Shown: positions 1-8,878 of the stretch, piece after piece | Layout of the letters: each line of letters opens with the position of its first letter | Position numbering within the stretch: the stretch's first letter is position 1 | Assembly (NCBI GenBank): GCA_965248915.1 | Contig: OZ252216.1 | Location: forward strand, 2,046,001 to 2,110,000 | Direction: 5' to 3' | Length of the DNA stretch: 64,000 bases | DNA from: CBDFLA01 sp965248915 | GTDB taxonomy: Bacteria; Pseudomonadota; Alphaproteobacteria; M2410 | Made by a program: the position numbers and the translations under genes | Notes under the pieces: generated by a model | The model's database searches: none | The model's input: the letters and a program-made list of their open reading frames with translations, nothing else | What the model was told of the DNA's origin: nothing

Positions 1-239
1 TTGAAACAACTGCCTTTGTCGTCAAAAGTATAGCCTCCGCTTATCGCCACTCTATTGAGGCTCACATTGCCGCAAGACGCAACAAGTTCACCGGTTCCGT
101 CAGATGCTACTAATTCACTTCTATGTGATTCAGTCAATTCGTCTGTAAAAGGGTCTGAGCCCTCTGCGTTGGTTCCCAAATCAAACGCAATGACGAAAAC
201 AACAAAAAGTCCAACAAGACAAGAAACTCCGGTTTTCAT
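1..239 (-). CDS. Secreted hypothetical protein, cut by window edge
   Basis: A reading frame starts at an ATG whose first base is 239 and runs off the left edge without a stop, so only about the first 79 residues are visible. The N-terminus (MKTGVSCLVGLFVVFVIAF) looks like a signal peptide: one Lys, a 16-residue hydrophobic stretch, then a polar acidic region. A purine-rich GAGGGG stretch lies just upstream of the ATG. Two Cys downstream (SCGNVS and GSCF) could form a disulfide in the periplasm. I do not recognise a family. It diverges from the methyltransferase at 469 across a 229-bp gap. Confidence 0.5.
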   Translation of the reverse strand, partial: MKTGVSCLVGLFVVFVIAFDLGTNAEGSDPFTDELTESHRSELVASDGTGELVASCGNVSLNRVAISGGYTFDDKGSCF

Positions 240-468
240 GATTTGCCCCTCTAGTGAAAATCTCAAATTCCAAAATTGGTATTCCAATGACTAGACCTAT
301 CACGCCAATCGCAAGTTCGGTAGACAAAATTGTTCATCCTTACAAATACAATAATAGATGGTACGCCATTCGTTGTATTTCGCGTGAACCTGAAGTGACT
401 ATTTGCACTCTGCACTCTTTCAATAGAGCACATCAATTGGTTGATTTACCCAAATCCCAGAGAGCTTC

Positions 469-1239
469 ATGACCATAGACCCCTTCAAAGTCTTTCTCGA
501 TCTGCACTTGCGGCTGCCGCGCCAAGGTCCGGGCTCAAGAGCGAGCACCAAGGCCGCATTGGAACTCTTGCCCAACTTACCAGACACACCCGAAATTCTC
601 GACATGGGCTGTGGCTCCGGTACTCAGACGCTTGACCTGCTTGATCTCACCAACGGTAACGTTACGGTCGTCGATATGTTCGATACCTTCCTGGACCTGC
701 TCAGTGTTCGGGCGGACGCAGAGAAAATTCCTGAAGAACGCCTCACCTTGAAGTGCGCCAACATGGCGGAGTGTGATTTTGGAGAGAAGAAGTTCGACCT
801 CATTTGGTCAGAAGGCGCCATCTATGCCATCGGCTTCGCGAACGGTTTGAAGAAATGGCAGTCGCACTTGAAACCAAACGCCTTCGTCGTGGTGTCAGAA
901 CTCACCTGGTTCAAAGACGATCCCCCTGAAAAGCTGAAAGATCATTGGGCGAATGAATACCCAGACATGGAAACCGTCGACGGCAACAAAGCCCGTGCGG
1001 AAGCTCAAGGGTACGAGATCATCGGAACCATGAATCTTCCAGCTCAAGACTGGTGGGATAATTACTACGGACCCCAGCGGGAGCTCTTGCCCCAATTTCA
1101 AAAGGAATACGACCGTTCCGAGCACGAAGTGCACGCCATGTTGGCGGATGTTCTTGAGGAGACAAATCTCTTTGAAGAATTCAGTGATTTCTACGGCTAC
1201 ACGTTCTACGCTCTAACAAGACGCAGATCAAAAAGGTAG
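469..1239 (+). CDS. Class I SAM-dependent methyltransferase
   Basis: This 256-residue protein has the seven-strand Rossmann methyltransferase fold. Motif I is ILDMGCGSGTQTLDL at about residues 43-57, the acidic ribose-binding strand is VTVVDMFDTFLDLL at about 64-77, and the motif IV/post-I region is FDLIWSEGAIYAIGFANGLKKW. The substrate cannot be read from the sequence. Aromatic residues in the C-terminal half (DWWDNYYGPQ) suggest a small-molecule pocket. The ATG follows a GAGAG stretch. It is monocistronic between two unrelated secreted-protein genes. Confidence 0.75.
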   Translation: MTIDPFKVFLDLHLRLPRQGPGSRASTKAALELLPNLPDTPEILDMGCGSGTQTLDLLDLTNGNVTVVDMFDTFLDLLSVRADAEKIPEERLTLKCANMAECDFGEKKFDLIWSEGAIYAIGFANGLKKWQSHLKPNAFVVVSELTWFKDDPPEKLKDHWANEYPDMETVDGNKARAEAQGYEIIGTMNLPAQDWWDNYYGPQRELLPQFQKEYDRSEHEVHAMLADVLEETNLFEEFSDFYGYTFYALTRRRSKR

Positions 1240-1297
1240 ATAGAGAACAATCACTCAAGAACATTCTCAGCAGAAACACTTCGAGACAGGGGACACA

Positions 1298-1762
1298 ATG
1301 AAAACACGCTTTGGTTTTACAATCTCACTCTTCGTTTTTGCCAATCTCGTTGTTTCAAGCGCGTCACAAGCATCTGACAGTGATGACGCAAGTGAAACCA
1401 AAAACGCGATCCCTGGTGTCATTGAAAGAGCGCTTGTTCAATCACCACATGTGCCCTGTACAAATTCCCATCTTGCGGAAAAGGTGGCTTATTGCACCTC
1501 CGAACAACCATGCCGAATGGAATTCAATTTAGACATCGATGAGAACGGGGATGTCATGTGTGCAACATTGACCAGCACCCATCCCAGATTCGAGAAGATG
1601 TTGTTTCATAGACCTGCAATGCGCGTGATGTTCAGTGCTAAATTTTCACCGTCTGATGATGTGACCGTCGGTCAGAAATTTCATTTTGACATCACCCAAT
1701 CCAATGTGGCGCCAGCCTGTAAGCTAGTGCCGATGGAAAGACACGTGGTAAACTGCAAATAG
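1298..1762 (+). CDS. Secreted TonB C-terminal-like protein
   Basis: The 154-residue protein has a signal peptide (residues 1 to about 25, ending near SSASQASD) and then one small domain. The core CRMEFNLDIDENGDVMCATLTSTHPRFEKMLFHRPAMRVMFSAKFSP resembles the TonB C-terminal fold: a strand with D-x-x-G turn, a short helix carrying the damaged repeat of the AA-x-x-A motif, then an (R/K)FSP strand. There is no transmembrane anchor or Pro-rich spacer, so it is not a complete energy transducer. Several Cys may form disulfides. An AGGGGAC ribosome site precedes the ATG. The family call is from pattern only. Confidence 0.55.
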   Translation: MKTRFGFTISLFVFANLVVSSASQASDSDDASETKNAIPGVIERALVQSPHVPCTNSHLAEKVAYCTSEQPCRMEFNLDIDENGDVMCATLTSTHPRFEKMLFHRPAMRVMFSAKFSPSDDVTVGQKFHFDITQSNVAPACKLVPMERHVVNCK

Positions 1763-1789
1763 TGGCTTGAACATTCATTGGATCAAAAG

Positions 1790-3049
1790 CTAGTTATTCG
1801 TCACAAGACAATCAAGCTTACCCTCCAAAAACCGACGGTCCGGGTCATAGGTCGTCAGCGCAATCGCTTCCCTATAGTTCTCCACCGCCAGTTCGTGGTT
1901 TCCAGCCCGCGCGTGAAGATCTGCAAGCGTGGCAAAGTACGGTTGATAGGACTTGAAGACCGAAGCGTCTTCAAGCGGGCGAAGGAGACGCAAGGCATTT
2001 TCCGCTCCCCCGCGCGCATCTTGGACCCTGGACAATGCCACCGCCCGATTGAGCGCAACCACAGGACTTGGCACCTGCTCATAGAGCGACGTGTAGAGCA
2101 AGAAGATGGCTTTCCAATCGGTCTCGTCAGCCGTTGGGCTTTCGCCATGAATACCGTGAATGCCAGCCTGAATCTGGTAAGGACCAATGTCATTTGACGC
2201 GCGAGCCTGCATGAGCCAATCACGCGCTTCCGAAATCATGTCATGGTCCCAGGTGCTGCGGTTCTGTTCATCGAGAGGAATGGTCACGCCCTCTTCATTG
2301 CAGCGAGAAGATCGCCGTGAGGACGCATAGAGCATGAGCGCCAGCAAACCTTTCGGCTCAGGCTCATCTGGCATGAGTGAGATCAATATTCGAGTAAGGT
2401 CAATTGCATCATTCTCAAAGGGTCGCGCTTCTGCCCCAGATGAGTAACCTTGATTGTAAACAAGGTAGAGAACCGCGAGTACACCGCTCAATCGCTCCTT
2501 AAGGAGATCATCCGGAGGAACACGGTAGGGAATGCCCGCGTCGTGAATTTTTTGTTTCGCACGAACTAGGCGTTGCCCCAAGGTCGTCGGCTTTACAAGA
2601 AAGGCGCGCGCAATATCATCCACTTCCAAACCGCCCAGGGTCTTTAGCGTCAGCGCCACCCGTGCATTGGGGGCCAGCGCCGGATGACAACAAGTGAACA
2701 TGAGTTTCAGTCGGTCATCAGGGAGGGGCATGGTCTCATCCATGTTGGCCGTCTCCAATCGATGTCGTTCGTGGTGATCCACTTCTTCGTGTTTATCGTT
2801 GCGTGTTTTTCGTCGGCGAAGACGGTCAACAACATTGCGCCGCGAGACCGTCAAAAGCCATGCCGCGGGGGAAGACGGCATCTCCTCCTCAGATTTCCAC
2901 TGAAGAGCGGAAACAAAAGCCTCTTGCAAAGCATCCTCGGCAAGGGTGATGTCACCAAACTCATCGATCAAGATCGACAGCAGCCGAGATCTCTCGACCC
3001 GCCAAACCTCTTCCCATTCTTGGCTCAAACGTTCGGCAACCGTCCCCAT
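1790..3049 (-). CDS. ECF42-type RNA polymerase sigma factor with C-terminal TPR domain
   Basis: At 419 residues it is twice the size of a standard ECF sigma factor. The N-terminal ~180 residues hold sigma region 2 (LAEDALQEAFVSALQ and PAAWLLTVSRRNVVDRLRRRK) and region 4 (LTLKTLGGLEVDDIARAFLVKPTTLGQRLVRAKQKI). The remaining ~240 residues are a helical TPR-like domain (DUF6596 type), including LYEQVPSPVVALNRAVALSRV and NHELAVENYREAIAL. This architecture defines ECF42, whose activity is thought to depend on the C-terminal extension rather than on an anti-sigma factor. The DGPF gene typical of this group lies 49 bp upstream in the same orientation. A GAGGTGTGA site precedes the ATG. Confidence 0.9.
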   Translation of the reverse strand: MGTVAERLSQEWEEVWRVERSRLLSILIDEFGDITLAEDALQEAFVSALQWKSEEEMPSSPAAWLLTVSRRNVVDRLRRRKTRNDKHEEVDHHERHRLETANMDETMPLPDDRLKLMFTCCHPALAPNARVALTLKTLGGLEVDDIARAFLVKPTTLGQRLVRAKQKIHDAGIPYRVPPDDLLKERLSGVLAVLYLVYNQGYSSGAEARPFENDAIDLTRILISLMPDEPEPKGLLALMLYASSRRSSRCNEEGVTIPLDEQNRSTWDHDMISEARDWLMQARASNDIGPYQIQAGIHGIHGESPTADETDWKAIFLLYTSLYEQVPSPVVALNRAVALSRVQDARGGAENALRLLRPLEDASVFKSYQPYFATLADLHARAGNHELAVENYREAIALTTYDPDRRFLEGKLDCLVTNN

Positions 3050-3098
3050 TCACACCTCATTCGGCGGTCAATACACCACAGAACCGCCATGCCTCGGA

Positions 3099-3449
3099 TC
3101 AGTCAAAGACCTGAACTGGCCGCACCTCAATGGACCCATGCGCCGCACCCGGTATTTTCGCGGCCCATTTCAATGCCTCATCTAGATTTTCGCAATCCAC
3201 GAGATAGTAGCCGCCAAGGGTTTCTTTCGTCTCAGCAAAAGGTCCGTCTGTGGTCAAGGCTTCGCCTTCACGTACCCGAACGGTCGTGGCTGTTGTCACA
3301 GACTGCAATGGCGCGCCTGCTTGAAAAGCCCCGGCTTCTCGAACTTCGGTGGTGAACTCAAAATATTTGCCAATATGAGCTTTGAATTGATCTTCACTCC
3401 AACCTTTGGAGATTTCCTCATTTTCATAGATCAAAAGCATGTATTGCAT
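3099..3449 (-). CDS. YciI/DGPF-family protein, ECF42 partner
   Basis: This 116-residue single-domain protein belongs to the YCII-related (DGPF) family. The signature DGPFAETKE is at about residues 68-76, followed by GGYYLVDCENLDEALKWA, and the N-terminus MQYMLLIYENE is the usual first strand of the dimeric ferredoxin-like fold. The biochemical role of DGPF proteins is not settled. They are almost always encoded beside ECF42 sigma factors and are transcribed by them. Here the gene precedes the sigma gene on the same strand and has a matching promoter at 3515-3540. The ATG follows GGAGAAAG. Confidence 0.92.
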   Translation of the reverse strand: MQYMLLIYENEEISKGWSEDQFKAHIGKYFEFTTEVREAGAFQAGAPLQSVTTATTVRVREGEALTTDGPFAETKETLGGYYLVDCENLDEALKWAAKIPGAAHGSIEVRPVQVFD

Positions 3450-3514
3450 GTGTCTTTCTCCATCATCACGCTGTGCCGTGCCGAACGGGTAAAATATTAT
3501 CTCGGCAGGACTAT

Positions 3515-3540
3515 GACGGTCCAGAAACCGAGATTCGACA
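3515..3540 (-). promoter_or_regulatory. Probable ECF42 autoregulated promoter
   Basis: On the minus strand a TGTCGA hexamer (bases 3540-3535) is followed after exactly 16 bases by CGTC (3518-3515). This fits the motif reported for ECF42 sigma factors, TGTCGA at -35 and CGA/TC at -10, as I recall it. It lies 66 bp upstream of the DGPF start codon and between that gene and the PAS gene, which is where an autoregulated promoter for the DGPF-sigma operon should be. Confidence 0.65.
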
Positions 3541-3570
3541 GGTCACGTGAAATTTTATCGGGAGAAAGAA

Positions 3571-4035
3571 CTAATCGGCAAGTTTGCCGCTGGCAGCACC
3601 AAGAATTTCGGAGATTTCGGTGCCATCTTTTGAGAGAGGCAGGAGAATACAGCGGAACAAGATCCGCTTTCCATCGAACCGAAAGAGCTCATCTTCGACG
3701 AGGACCGTTTCGCGTGTATCCAAAACTTCCTGCAAATGAGACGTCGACTTGTCCAAGAGGGTCTTTGTCCAATCGCTCTTGCCGCTTAAAAAGACCCCAG
3801 AATATTTGGCAATTTCTGGGCCGAGATACTTGAAGATGGGGAAAGGGTGATCGGCGCAAGCGTCAATGACAAAACAGAAGTCCCAGTCCTCATTGAAGGC
3901 CTCGGGCGAAAGTTGATCAAAGCGCGGCATGGCGCCCTCACCGCAAGCCTCTTGCCAGCGTTTCAAAACGCGCCAGGTCAAGCGTCGTTCCATCTGGCTT
4001 TCGATGATGTCTTTGCTTTGCGGCATGGTGGTCAT
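3571..4035 (-). CDS. PAS-like domain protein
   Basis: This 154-residue protein is one PAS-like module, the small alphaproteobacterial type often annotated PAS_5. An N-terminal helix (LKRWQEACGEGAMPRFDQLSPEAF) is followed by strands and loops: WDFCFVIDACADHPFPIFKYLGPEIAKYSG, then a middle segment (LQEVLDTRETVLVEDELFRFDGKRILFRCILLPLSKDG) and the end EILGAASGKL. There is no output domain, so it may act by binding a partner or ligand. An AGGATCG site supports the ATG at 4035. It is upstream of and codirectional with the DGPF-ECF42 pair, but a promoter lies between them. Confidence 0.65.
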   Translation of the reverse strand: MTTMPQSKDIIESQMERRLTWRVLKRWQEACGEGAMPRFDQLSPEAFNEDWDFCFVIDACADHPFPIFKYLGPEIAKYSGVFLSGKSDWTKTLLDKSTSHLQEVLDTRETVLVEDELFRFDGKRILFRCILLPLSKDGTEISEILGAASGKLAD

Positions 4036-4240
4036 GGCGCGATCCTACAGAGCCAGCGTAAAGGCCGACTTAAGCCAATAATTCGATCTTTCGCTAATTC
4101 GGTAATTCCTCCATTTTTCGCAGAAAAAGGGGGTTTGGACATTTCCCTTGCCTCCCCTATATATGAACAATCATTCGCAGGAGCTGGGCCATATTCATCG
4201 GGCCGGTCCGATCAATGCTTAGGAGCGGCCTGAACCGTCG

Positions 4241-5269
4241 ATGCCCGGAATCGAAATCACAAACGTCTGGATTGCAGCCCTCATTGTGGTGGCAGGATTG
4301 GCAATCCTGCTCTACGCGGGCAATCTTCTCGTGTGCGGTGCGGTGGCAGTGGCCAAACAGCTTCGCATTGCGCCGATTGTCATCGGGCTCACGATTGTTG
4401 CTTTCGGCACATCTGCCCCTGAGCTCTTTATCGGTGTGCAATCGGTGTTTACGGGTCATGCCGATCTCGCATTCGGTAATGTAATTGGCTCAAATATCGC
4501 CAACGTCCTGCTCGTTTTGGGTGTTCCTTCAATCATTTACCCAACGATCTGCAAGCAACACTCGATCCGCCGCAACACACTTTTCATGATCGGCGCCACA
4601 CTGTTGCTCATCTGGATGATGTGGGATGGCCGCCTCGCCTTTGCTGAAGGTGTCGCCCTCGTCATGTTGATCGCTTTCTACCTCGGCTATTGGTTCAACA
4701 AAGCGACCCGGTCAACATCACATGATCCGTTCGCCAATGAACTTTCTGATATAGACAGCATTGCCGGACTTCCGAAGACAAGCGTGTCAACGACGCTCTA
4801 TTTGATCGGAGGGTTAATCGGTCTGCCCTTTGGCGCCAGCCTGATCGTCGATGGCGGCGTGTTCATTGCCGAGGACTTGGGCGTCGACGAAAGCTTGATT
4901 GGGCTCTCATTGATCGCCATTGGCACCTCATTGCCGGAACTGGCCACAACCGTTATCGCGGCCATGCGGCGGCACTCTGCAGTGGCCATCGGCAATGTCA
5001 TTGGCAGCAACCTCTTCAATATCCTGGCCGTCATGGGTGTGACCGTCACCGCCGCAGGCGAACGTGGACTTCGCGTTCCACCCCATCTGATGACGTTCGA
5101 CATCTGGATCATGCTGGCAACCTCGGCCCTTCTTCTGCCCTTCGCATTCTTCCACAAGTCGATTACCAGACCCGTGGGCATCGTCTTTGTCGTCGCCTAT
5201 GGTCTCTATCTGTTCTACATTTTTAACAGCGGGCACTACGCCGCGGCCTCCTATGGGTACAGCGGCTAG
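4241..5269 (+). CDS. Calcium/sodium antiporter, CaCA family
   Basis: This 342-residue protein has about ten membrane segments and the two inverted alpha-repeats of the YrbG-type CaCA antiporters. The first is IGLTIVAFGTSAPELFIGVQSVFTGHADLAFGNVIGSNIANVLLVLG at about residues 47-93. The second is IGLSLIAIGTSLPELATTVIAAMRRHSAVAIGNVIGSNLFNILAVMG at about 220-266. Each carries the G-T-S-x-P-E ion-binding motif and GNVIGSN. It should exchange Ca2+ for Na+ or H+ across the inner membrane. The stop is 18 bp before the likely ATG of the next gene, so the two may be cotranscribed. Confidence 0.93.
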   Translation: MPGIEITNVWIAALIVVAGLAILLYAGNLLVCGAVAVAKQLRIAPIVIGLTIVAFGTSAPELFIGVQSVFTGHADLAFGNVIGSNIANVLLVLGVPSIIYPTICKQHSIRRNTLFMIGATLLLIWMMWDGRLAFAEGVALVMLIAFYLGYWFNKATRSTSHDPFANELSDIDSIAGLPKTSVSTTLYLIGGLIGLPFGASLIVDGGVFIAEDLGVDESLIGLSLIAIGTSLPELATTVIAAMRRHSAVAIGNVIGSNLFNILAVMGVTVTAAGERGLRVPPHLMTFDIWIMLATSALLLPFAFFHKSITRPVGIVFVVAYGLYLFYIFNSGHYAAASYGYSG

Positions 5270-5290
5270 TCCTTGGGAGATGTGAACACG

Positions 5291-6055
5291 ATGAAGTCTT
5301 CAACAGCCACCGCGCTCGTCACGGGCGCTGCCACACGAATCGGACGAGTGATCGCCCGCAGACTTGCGGCTGACGGTTGGACGGTTGTCGTGCACTACAA
5401 CAGCTCATCCGACCAAGCCGAAGAAGTTGTTCAAGATATTGCAGCAGCCGGAGGCCAAGCGACCGCCTTGTCTGCTGATCTTTCCAACGAGAGCGCCGTC
5501 ATCTCTCTCATTCAAGATGCCGTCTCGGCGGTGGGGCCACTGTCCTGTTTGGTCAACAATGCCTCGGTCTTTGAAGACGACACCATCGACACAATGACCC
5601 GGGCCAGTTGGGATCTTCATATGGAAACCAACTTGCGAGCACCCCTGGTGCTTGCCCAGGAATTTCACCGACAACTCCCGAAAGGATCACAAGGAAACAT
5701 CATCAACCTCCTCGACCAACGGGTCAAAAAACTGACCCCTCAGTTTCTTTCCTACACCTTGAGCAAAAGCGCTCTTGCGACCCTCACCCAGACCTTGGCC
5801 CAAGCCATGGCCCCCGCTGTACGTGTCAACGCCATTGCCCCAGGGCCAACCCTCAAGAACAAGCGACAGCGAGAGGGGGATTTTGCCAAGCAAGTCGATG
5901 CAACCCTCCTCAAACGGGCAACAGATCCTGAGGAAATCGCAGATGCTGTCAGTTTCATCTTGCAAAGCCCTGCGATGACCGGACAAATAATCGCCCTGGA
6001 CGGAGGCCAGCACTTGATATGGCAAACGCCGGATGTTACCGGAGTTCGCGAGTAG
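5291..6055 (+). CDS. Pteridine reductase-like SDR (FolM/PTR1 type)
   Basis: This is a 254-residue short-chain dehydrogenase. The cofactor motif is TGAATRIG at residues 11-18, the TGxxxRxG form typical of pteridine reductases, and HYNSSS follows beta-2 as in PTR1. The usual catalytic Ser is replaced by Asp142 (NLLDQRV), with Tyr155 and Lys159 behind it; the 13-residue Asp-Tyr spacing matches PTR1 (Asp181, Tyr194, Lys198). It probably uses NADPH to reduce a dihydropterin. The adjacent folB supports a folate/pterin role. I chose ATG 5291 over the upstream TTG 5273 because GGGAGA at 5275-5280 is well spaced for it. Confidence 0.8.
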   Translation: MKSSTATALVTGAATRIGRVIARRLAADGWTVVVHYNSSSDQAEEVVQDIAAAGGQATALSADLSNESAVISLIQDAVSAVGPLSCLVNNASVFEDDTIDTMTRASWDLHMETNLRAPLVLAQEFHRQLPKGSQGNIINLLDQRVKKLTPQFLSYTLSKSALATLTQTLAQAMAPAVRVNAIAPGPTLKNKRQREGDFAKQVDATLLKRATDPEEIADAVSFILQSPAMTGQIIALDGGQHLIWQTPDVTGVRE

Positions 6056-6090
6056 CGGCGCCCCCGGACCCAGAGAGTGAGAGCGCACCC

Positions 6091-6492
6091 ATGACCAAGA
6101 ATGTGACCCACCTTCGAATTGCGGACGCCGCGCAGTCTTTGCGGCATGTCTTCGTCCGTGACCTGCGTCTGGACGCCAGGATCGGCATTTATGCTCGAGA
6201 GAAACAGGGGGAACAGCCCATCCGCGTCAATATCGATCTGACGGTGCTAGAAGCCGTGGCAGATATCGACGACCAGATCTCCAACGTCGTTTGCTATGAA
6301 GAGGTGGTCAAACAGGTCGAAGCCATCGTCAATGATGGCCATATCAACCTTGTTGAGACCTTGGCTGAACGGATTGCGGCGACCTGCCTGGAGGACAAAA
6401 GGGTCAAAGTAGCCCGCGTCCGAGTAGAAAAGCTCAACGCCATTGAAAATGCCGAAAGTGTCGGCGTCGAAATCGAACGGATTGCACCCTAA
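6091..6492 (+). CDS. folB: Dihydroneopterin aldolase
   Basis: FolB splits 7,8-dihydroneopterin into 6-hydroxymethyl-dihydropterin and glycolaldehyde in folate synthesis. The 133-residue protein has the family hallmarks: VFVRDLRLDARIGIYAREKQGEQPIRVNIDLTV near the N-terminus, CYEEVVKQVEAIVNDGHINLVETLAERIA in the middle (Glu and the VETLAE motif form the active site), and VRVEKLNAIENAESVGVEIER at the end. A longer frame opens at 6019 inside the preceding SDR, but ATG 6091 gives the normal family length. The end-to-start gap of 35 bp suggests one operon. Confidence 0.93.
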   Translation: MTKNVTHLRIADAAQSLRHVFVRDLRLDARIGIYAREKQGEQPIRVNIDLTVLEAVADIDDQISNVVCYEEVVKQVEAIVNDGHINLVETLAERIAATCLEDKRVKVARVRVEKLNAIENAESVGVEIERIAP

Positions 6493-6929
6493 TTTTGGCG
6501 CCGTCTCGGTGGACCCGCAAAGTCTTGTGCACATCGCGCATTCCGCCACGTTCACATTTCATTAATAATTGTTTCACGGACATCCATCGCTGCATTTTGG
6601 ATCCGCGTTGAAAATATACAATGGGATCAATAGGTTAGAATTTGCACAAATTTTGTGCAAGATGGTGGCAATGACAGAAAAGCTCGGGGGTCCCGATTCC
6701 GCCCGTGATTTTTCAACATAGTTGTCCACAGGCTTGGTGGATGATTGTAACGAACAATAATCTAAACACGCAATAGTTCGAACCAATGGCCATAGAGAAG
6801 GCCGAAATGTAGCAAACTCTGTTTTCCGATTCCCTCTATCGATATAAAGGGATAGCAAGGGTCGCACAACAAAAGTGTCAGGCCACCTTCACCGGAAATG
6901 GAACGTACACGGACGAACAAGAAACACCC
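6493..6929. other. Intergenic region upstream of uvrC
   Basis: These 437 bp between folB and uvrC hold no convincing gene. The middle part is AT-rich compared with its neighbours. It contains a perfect 19-bp palindrome at 6642-6660 and one DnaA-box-like nonamer (TTGTCCACA, 6722-6730). The uvrC promoter should lie here, but I could not fix its elements. Open frames on the minus strand here have no ribosome site or recognisable sequence. Confidence 0.5.
6642..6660. promoter_or_regulatory. Perfect 19-bp palindrome, candidate operator
   Basis: TTGCACAAA (6642-6650) and TTTGTGCAA (6652-6660) are exact reverse complements around a single T. No T-run follows on either strand, so it does not look like an intrinsic terminator of folB. 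The symmetry and the position in a 437-bp intergenic region suggest a site for a dimeric regulator. It does not match the alphaproteobacterial LexA box (GTTC-N7-GTTC). Confidence 0.45.
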
Positions 6930-8861
6930 ATGACGGATCATGAGAAGCCAAATGAGGAGCCCACCAAAGGACCGGACAAAGAAGCCGGACCGCAGGTCAT
7001 CTCGCGCTTCGTCAAGATCCTTCCCAATGCGCCTGGTGTTTACCGCATGCTCGATGCCAAAGGGGATGTCATCTATGTTGGAAAGGCCCATAGCCTAAAG
7101 AAACGGGTGTCCAGTTACACGAAGTTTGGTGGGCATACCAATCGCATCGCGAAAATGATCTCCCTCACCGTCGACATGGAGTTCGTAACAACAGGGTCGG
7201 AGACCGAAGCGCTTCTGCTGGAAGCGAATTTCATCAAGAAATTCAAGCCGCGCTACAATGTGCATCTCCGCGATGACAAGTCTTTCCCCTACATCTTGGT
7301 GCGACGGGACCATGACGTCCCCCAAATATTGAAGCATCGAGGCTCAAGGTCAATCAAGGGGGAGTATTTTGGTCCCTTCGCTTCGGCTGGATCGGTGAAC
7401 CGAACGCTTAATACGTTGCAAAGGGCATTTCTTTTGCGGTCGTGTTCCGACAGTGTCTACGAGACCAGGACGAGACCTTGCTTACTCTATCAAATCAAGC
7501 GCTGCAGCGCGCCGTGCACAGGCGAAATCGGATCCGATGGTTATCACCGCCTGGTCGACCAAGCGGTGGAATTTCTGCGCGGTAAGGACCGCAAGATCCA
7601 CGATGATCTTACCACCAAGATGGAAAAAGCAGCGGAGTCGTTAGATTTTGAGACCGCCGCCCTATACCGCGACCGCGTGCAAGCATTGAGCCATGTCCAA
7701 TCCCACCAAGGGATCAACCCGGCCACATTGGATGAGGCCGACGTTGTCGCGGCATATCAAGAAAGCGGGCAAACCTGCATCCAAGTATTCTTCTTTCGTG
7801 GCGGTCAGAACTGGGGTAATCGCGCCTACTTCCCGCGTCATGATCGATCCATCGACGCACCGGAAGTCTTGGAGGCATTCCTAAGCCAGTTCTACGACAA
7901 CAAGGTACCCGCAAGAGCTGTACTGCTCAGCCACGAAATCAAACAGGCTGATCTTTTGAGCGAAGCCTTGAGCCTTCTCGCCGACCGAAAGGTTGAGGTG
8001 ATCACGCCTCAACGGGGAGAAAAGAAACTTCTCATCGAGCATGCGCTCAAGAACGCAAGCGAAGCCTTGAGTCGCCGCATGGCTGAGTCGGCCTCACAAC
8101 GGCGACTGATTGAGGGCGTTGCAGAAGCCTTTGACCTAGAAGCGCCCCCTCAGCGCATTGAGGTCTATGACAACAGCCACATCTCCGGCACCAACGCGCT
8201 TGGCGGCATGATCGTGGCCGGGCCTGAAGGGTTTCTCAAGAACCAGTACCGAAAGTTCAACATCAAAGACAAAGACACGAACCCTGGTGACGACTACGCC
8301 ATGATGCGCGAAGTCTTGACCCGCAGGTTCTCACGACTGCTCAAGGAGAACGCCAGCGAAACCGGTGACAATAACAGTGAAGACCCGCAAGAGATCCGAG
8401 GTTCAAACTGGCCAGATCTCGTTGTGATCGACGGGGGTGCGGGGCAACTCTCAACCGTCGAAGCTGTCTTTGCCGACCTCGGCATCGACAATGTGCCCTT
8501 GGTTTGCATCGCCAAAGGTCCCGACCGCGATGCCGGCCTAGAAAAGTTCCACATGCCGGGTCGCCAACCCTTCATGATTGATCCCAAAAGCCCGGTTCTT
8601 TATTATCTTCAACGCCTTCGCGATGAAGCCCACCGATTTGCCATTGGCAGTCATCGCGCCCGGCGCAAGAAGGCCCTCGGCACCTCACCGCTGGACGAGA
8701 TCTCCGGTGTCGGTGGAAAACGAAAACGCGCCCTCCTCAACCATTTCGGCTCCGCACGGGCTGTCGGAAATGCCGCACAAGCCGATCTCGAAGCGGTAGA
8801 CGGCATCTCGAAATCCATGGCACAACGGATCTACGATTTCTTCCACGACGAAAAGCAGTGA
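6930..8861 (+). CDS. uvrC: Excinuclease ABC subunit C
   Basis: UvrC makes both incisions in nucleotide excision repair after UvrAB finds a lesion. The 643-residue protein has the full layout. The GIY-YIG nuclease is at about 32-110 ([30 protein letters not shown]). A Cys-rich patch ([15 protein letters not shown]) follows, then the UVR motif ([20 protein letters not shown]). The RNase H-like second nuclease includes [20 protein letters not shown] and [13 protein letters not shown], and tandem HhH motifs end the protein ([21 protein letters not shown]). The GIY-YIG ATG is preceded by a polar, disordered leader. Confidence 0.97.
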   Translation: MTDHEKPNEEPTKGPDKEAGPQVISRFVKILPNAPGVYRMLDAKGDVIYVGKAHSLKKRVSSYTKFGGHTNRIAKMISLTVDMEFVTTGSETEALLLEANFIKKFKPRYNVHLRDDKSFPYILVRRDHDVPQILKHRGSRSIKGEYFGPFASAGSVNRTLNTLQRAFLLRSCSDSVYETRTRPCLLYQIKRCSAPCTGEIGSDGYHRLVDQAVEFLRGKDRKIHDDLTTKMEKAAESLDFETAALYRDRVQALSHVQSHQGINPATLDEADVVAAYQESGQTCIQVFFFRGGQNWGNRAYFPRHDRSIDAPEVLEAFLSQFYDNKVPARAVLLSHEIKQADLLSEALSLLADRKVEVITPQRGEKKLLIEHALKNASEALSRRMAESASQRRLIEGVAEAFDLEAPPQRIEVYDNSHISGTNALGGMIVAGPEGFLKNQYRKFNIKDKDTNPGDDYAMMREVLTRRFSRLLKENASETGDNNSEDPQEIRGSNWPDLVVIDGGAGQLSTVEAVFADLGIDNVPLVCIAKGPDRDAGLEKFHMPGRQPFMIDPKSPVLYYLQRLRDEAHRFAIGSHRARRKKALGTSPLDEISGVGGKRKRALLNHFGSARAVGNAAQADLEAVDGISKSMAQRIYDFFHDEKQ

Positions 8862-8878
8862 GAAAAACAAGGGGCCTC

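Noticed and set aside
6019..6090. Longer N-terminus for FolB starting inside the SDR gene
   Set aside because: The extra 24 residues lie mostly in the preceding gene, are not family-like, and ATG 6091 gives the normal FolB length.
6722..6730. Replication origin near uvrC based on a DnaA-box-like nonamer
   Set aside because: Only one isolated, imperfect box, with no DUE-like AT-rich repeat array, parABS or origin-type genes nearby.
6574..6867. 97-codon minus-strand frame upstream of uvrC
   Set aside because: Spans the palindrome and AT-rich promoter region, has no ribosome site and a random-looking residue composition.
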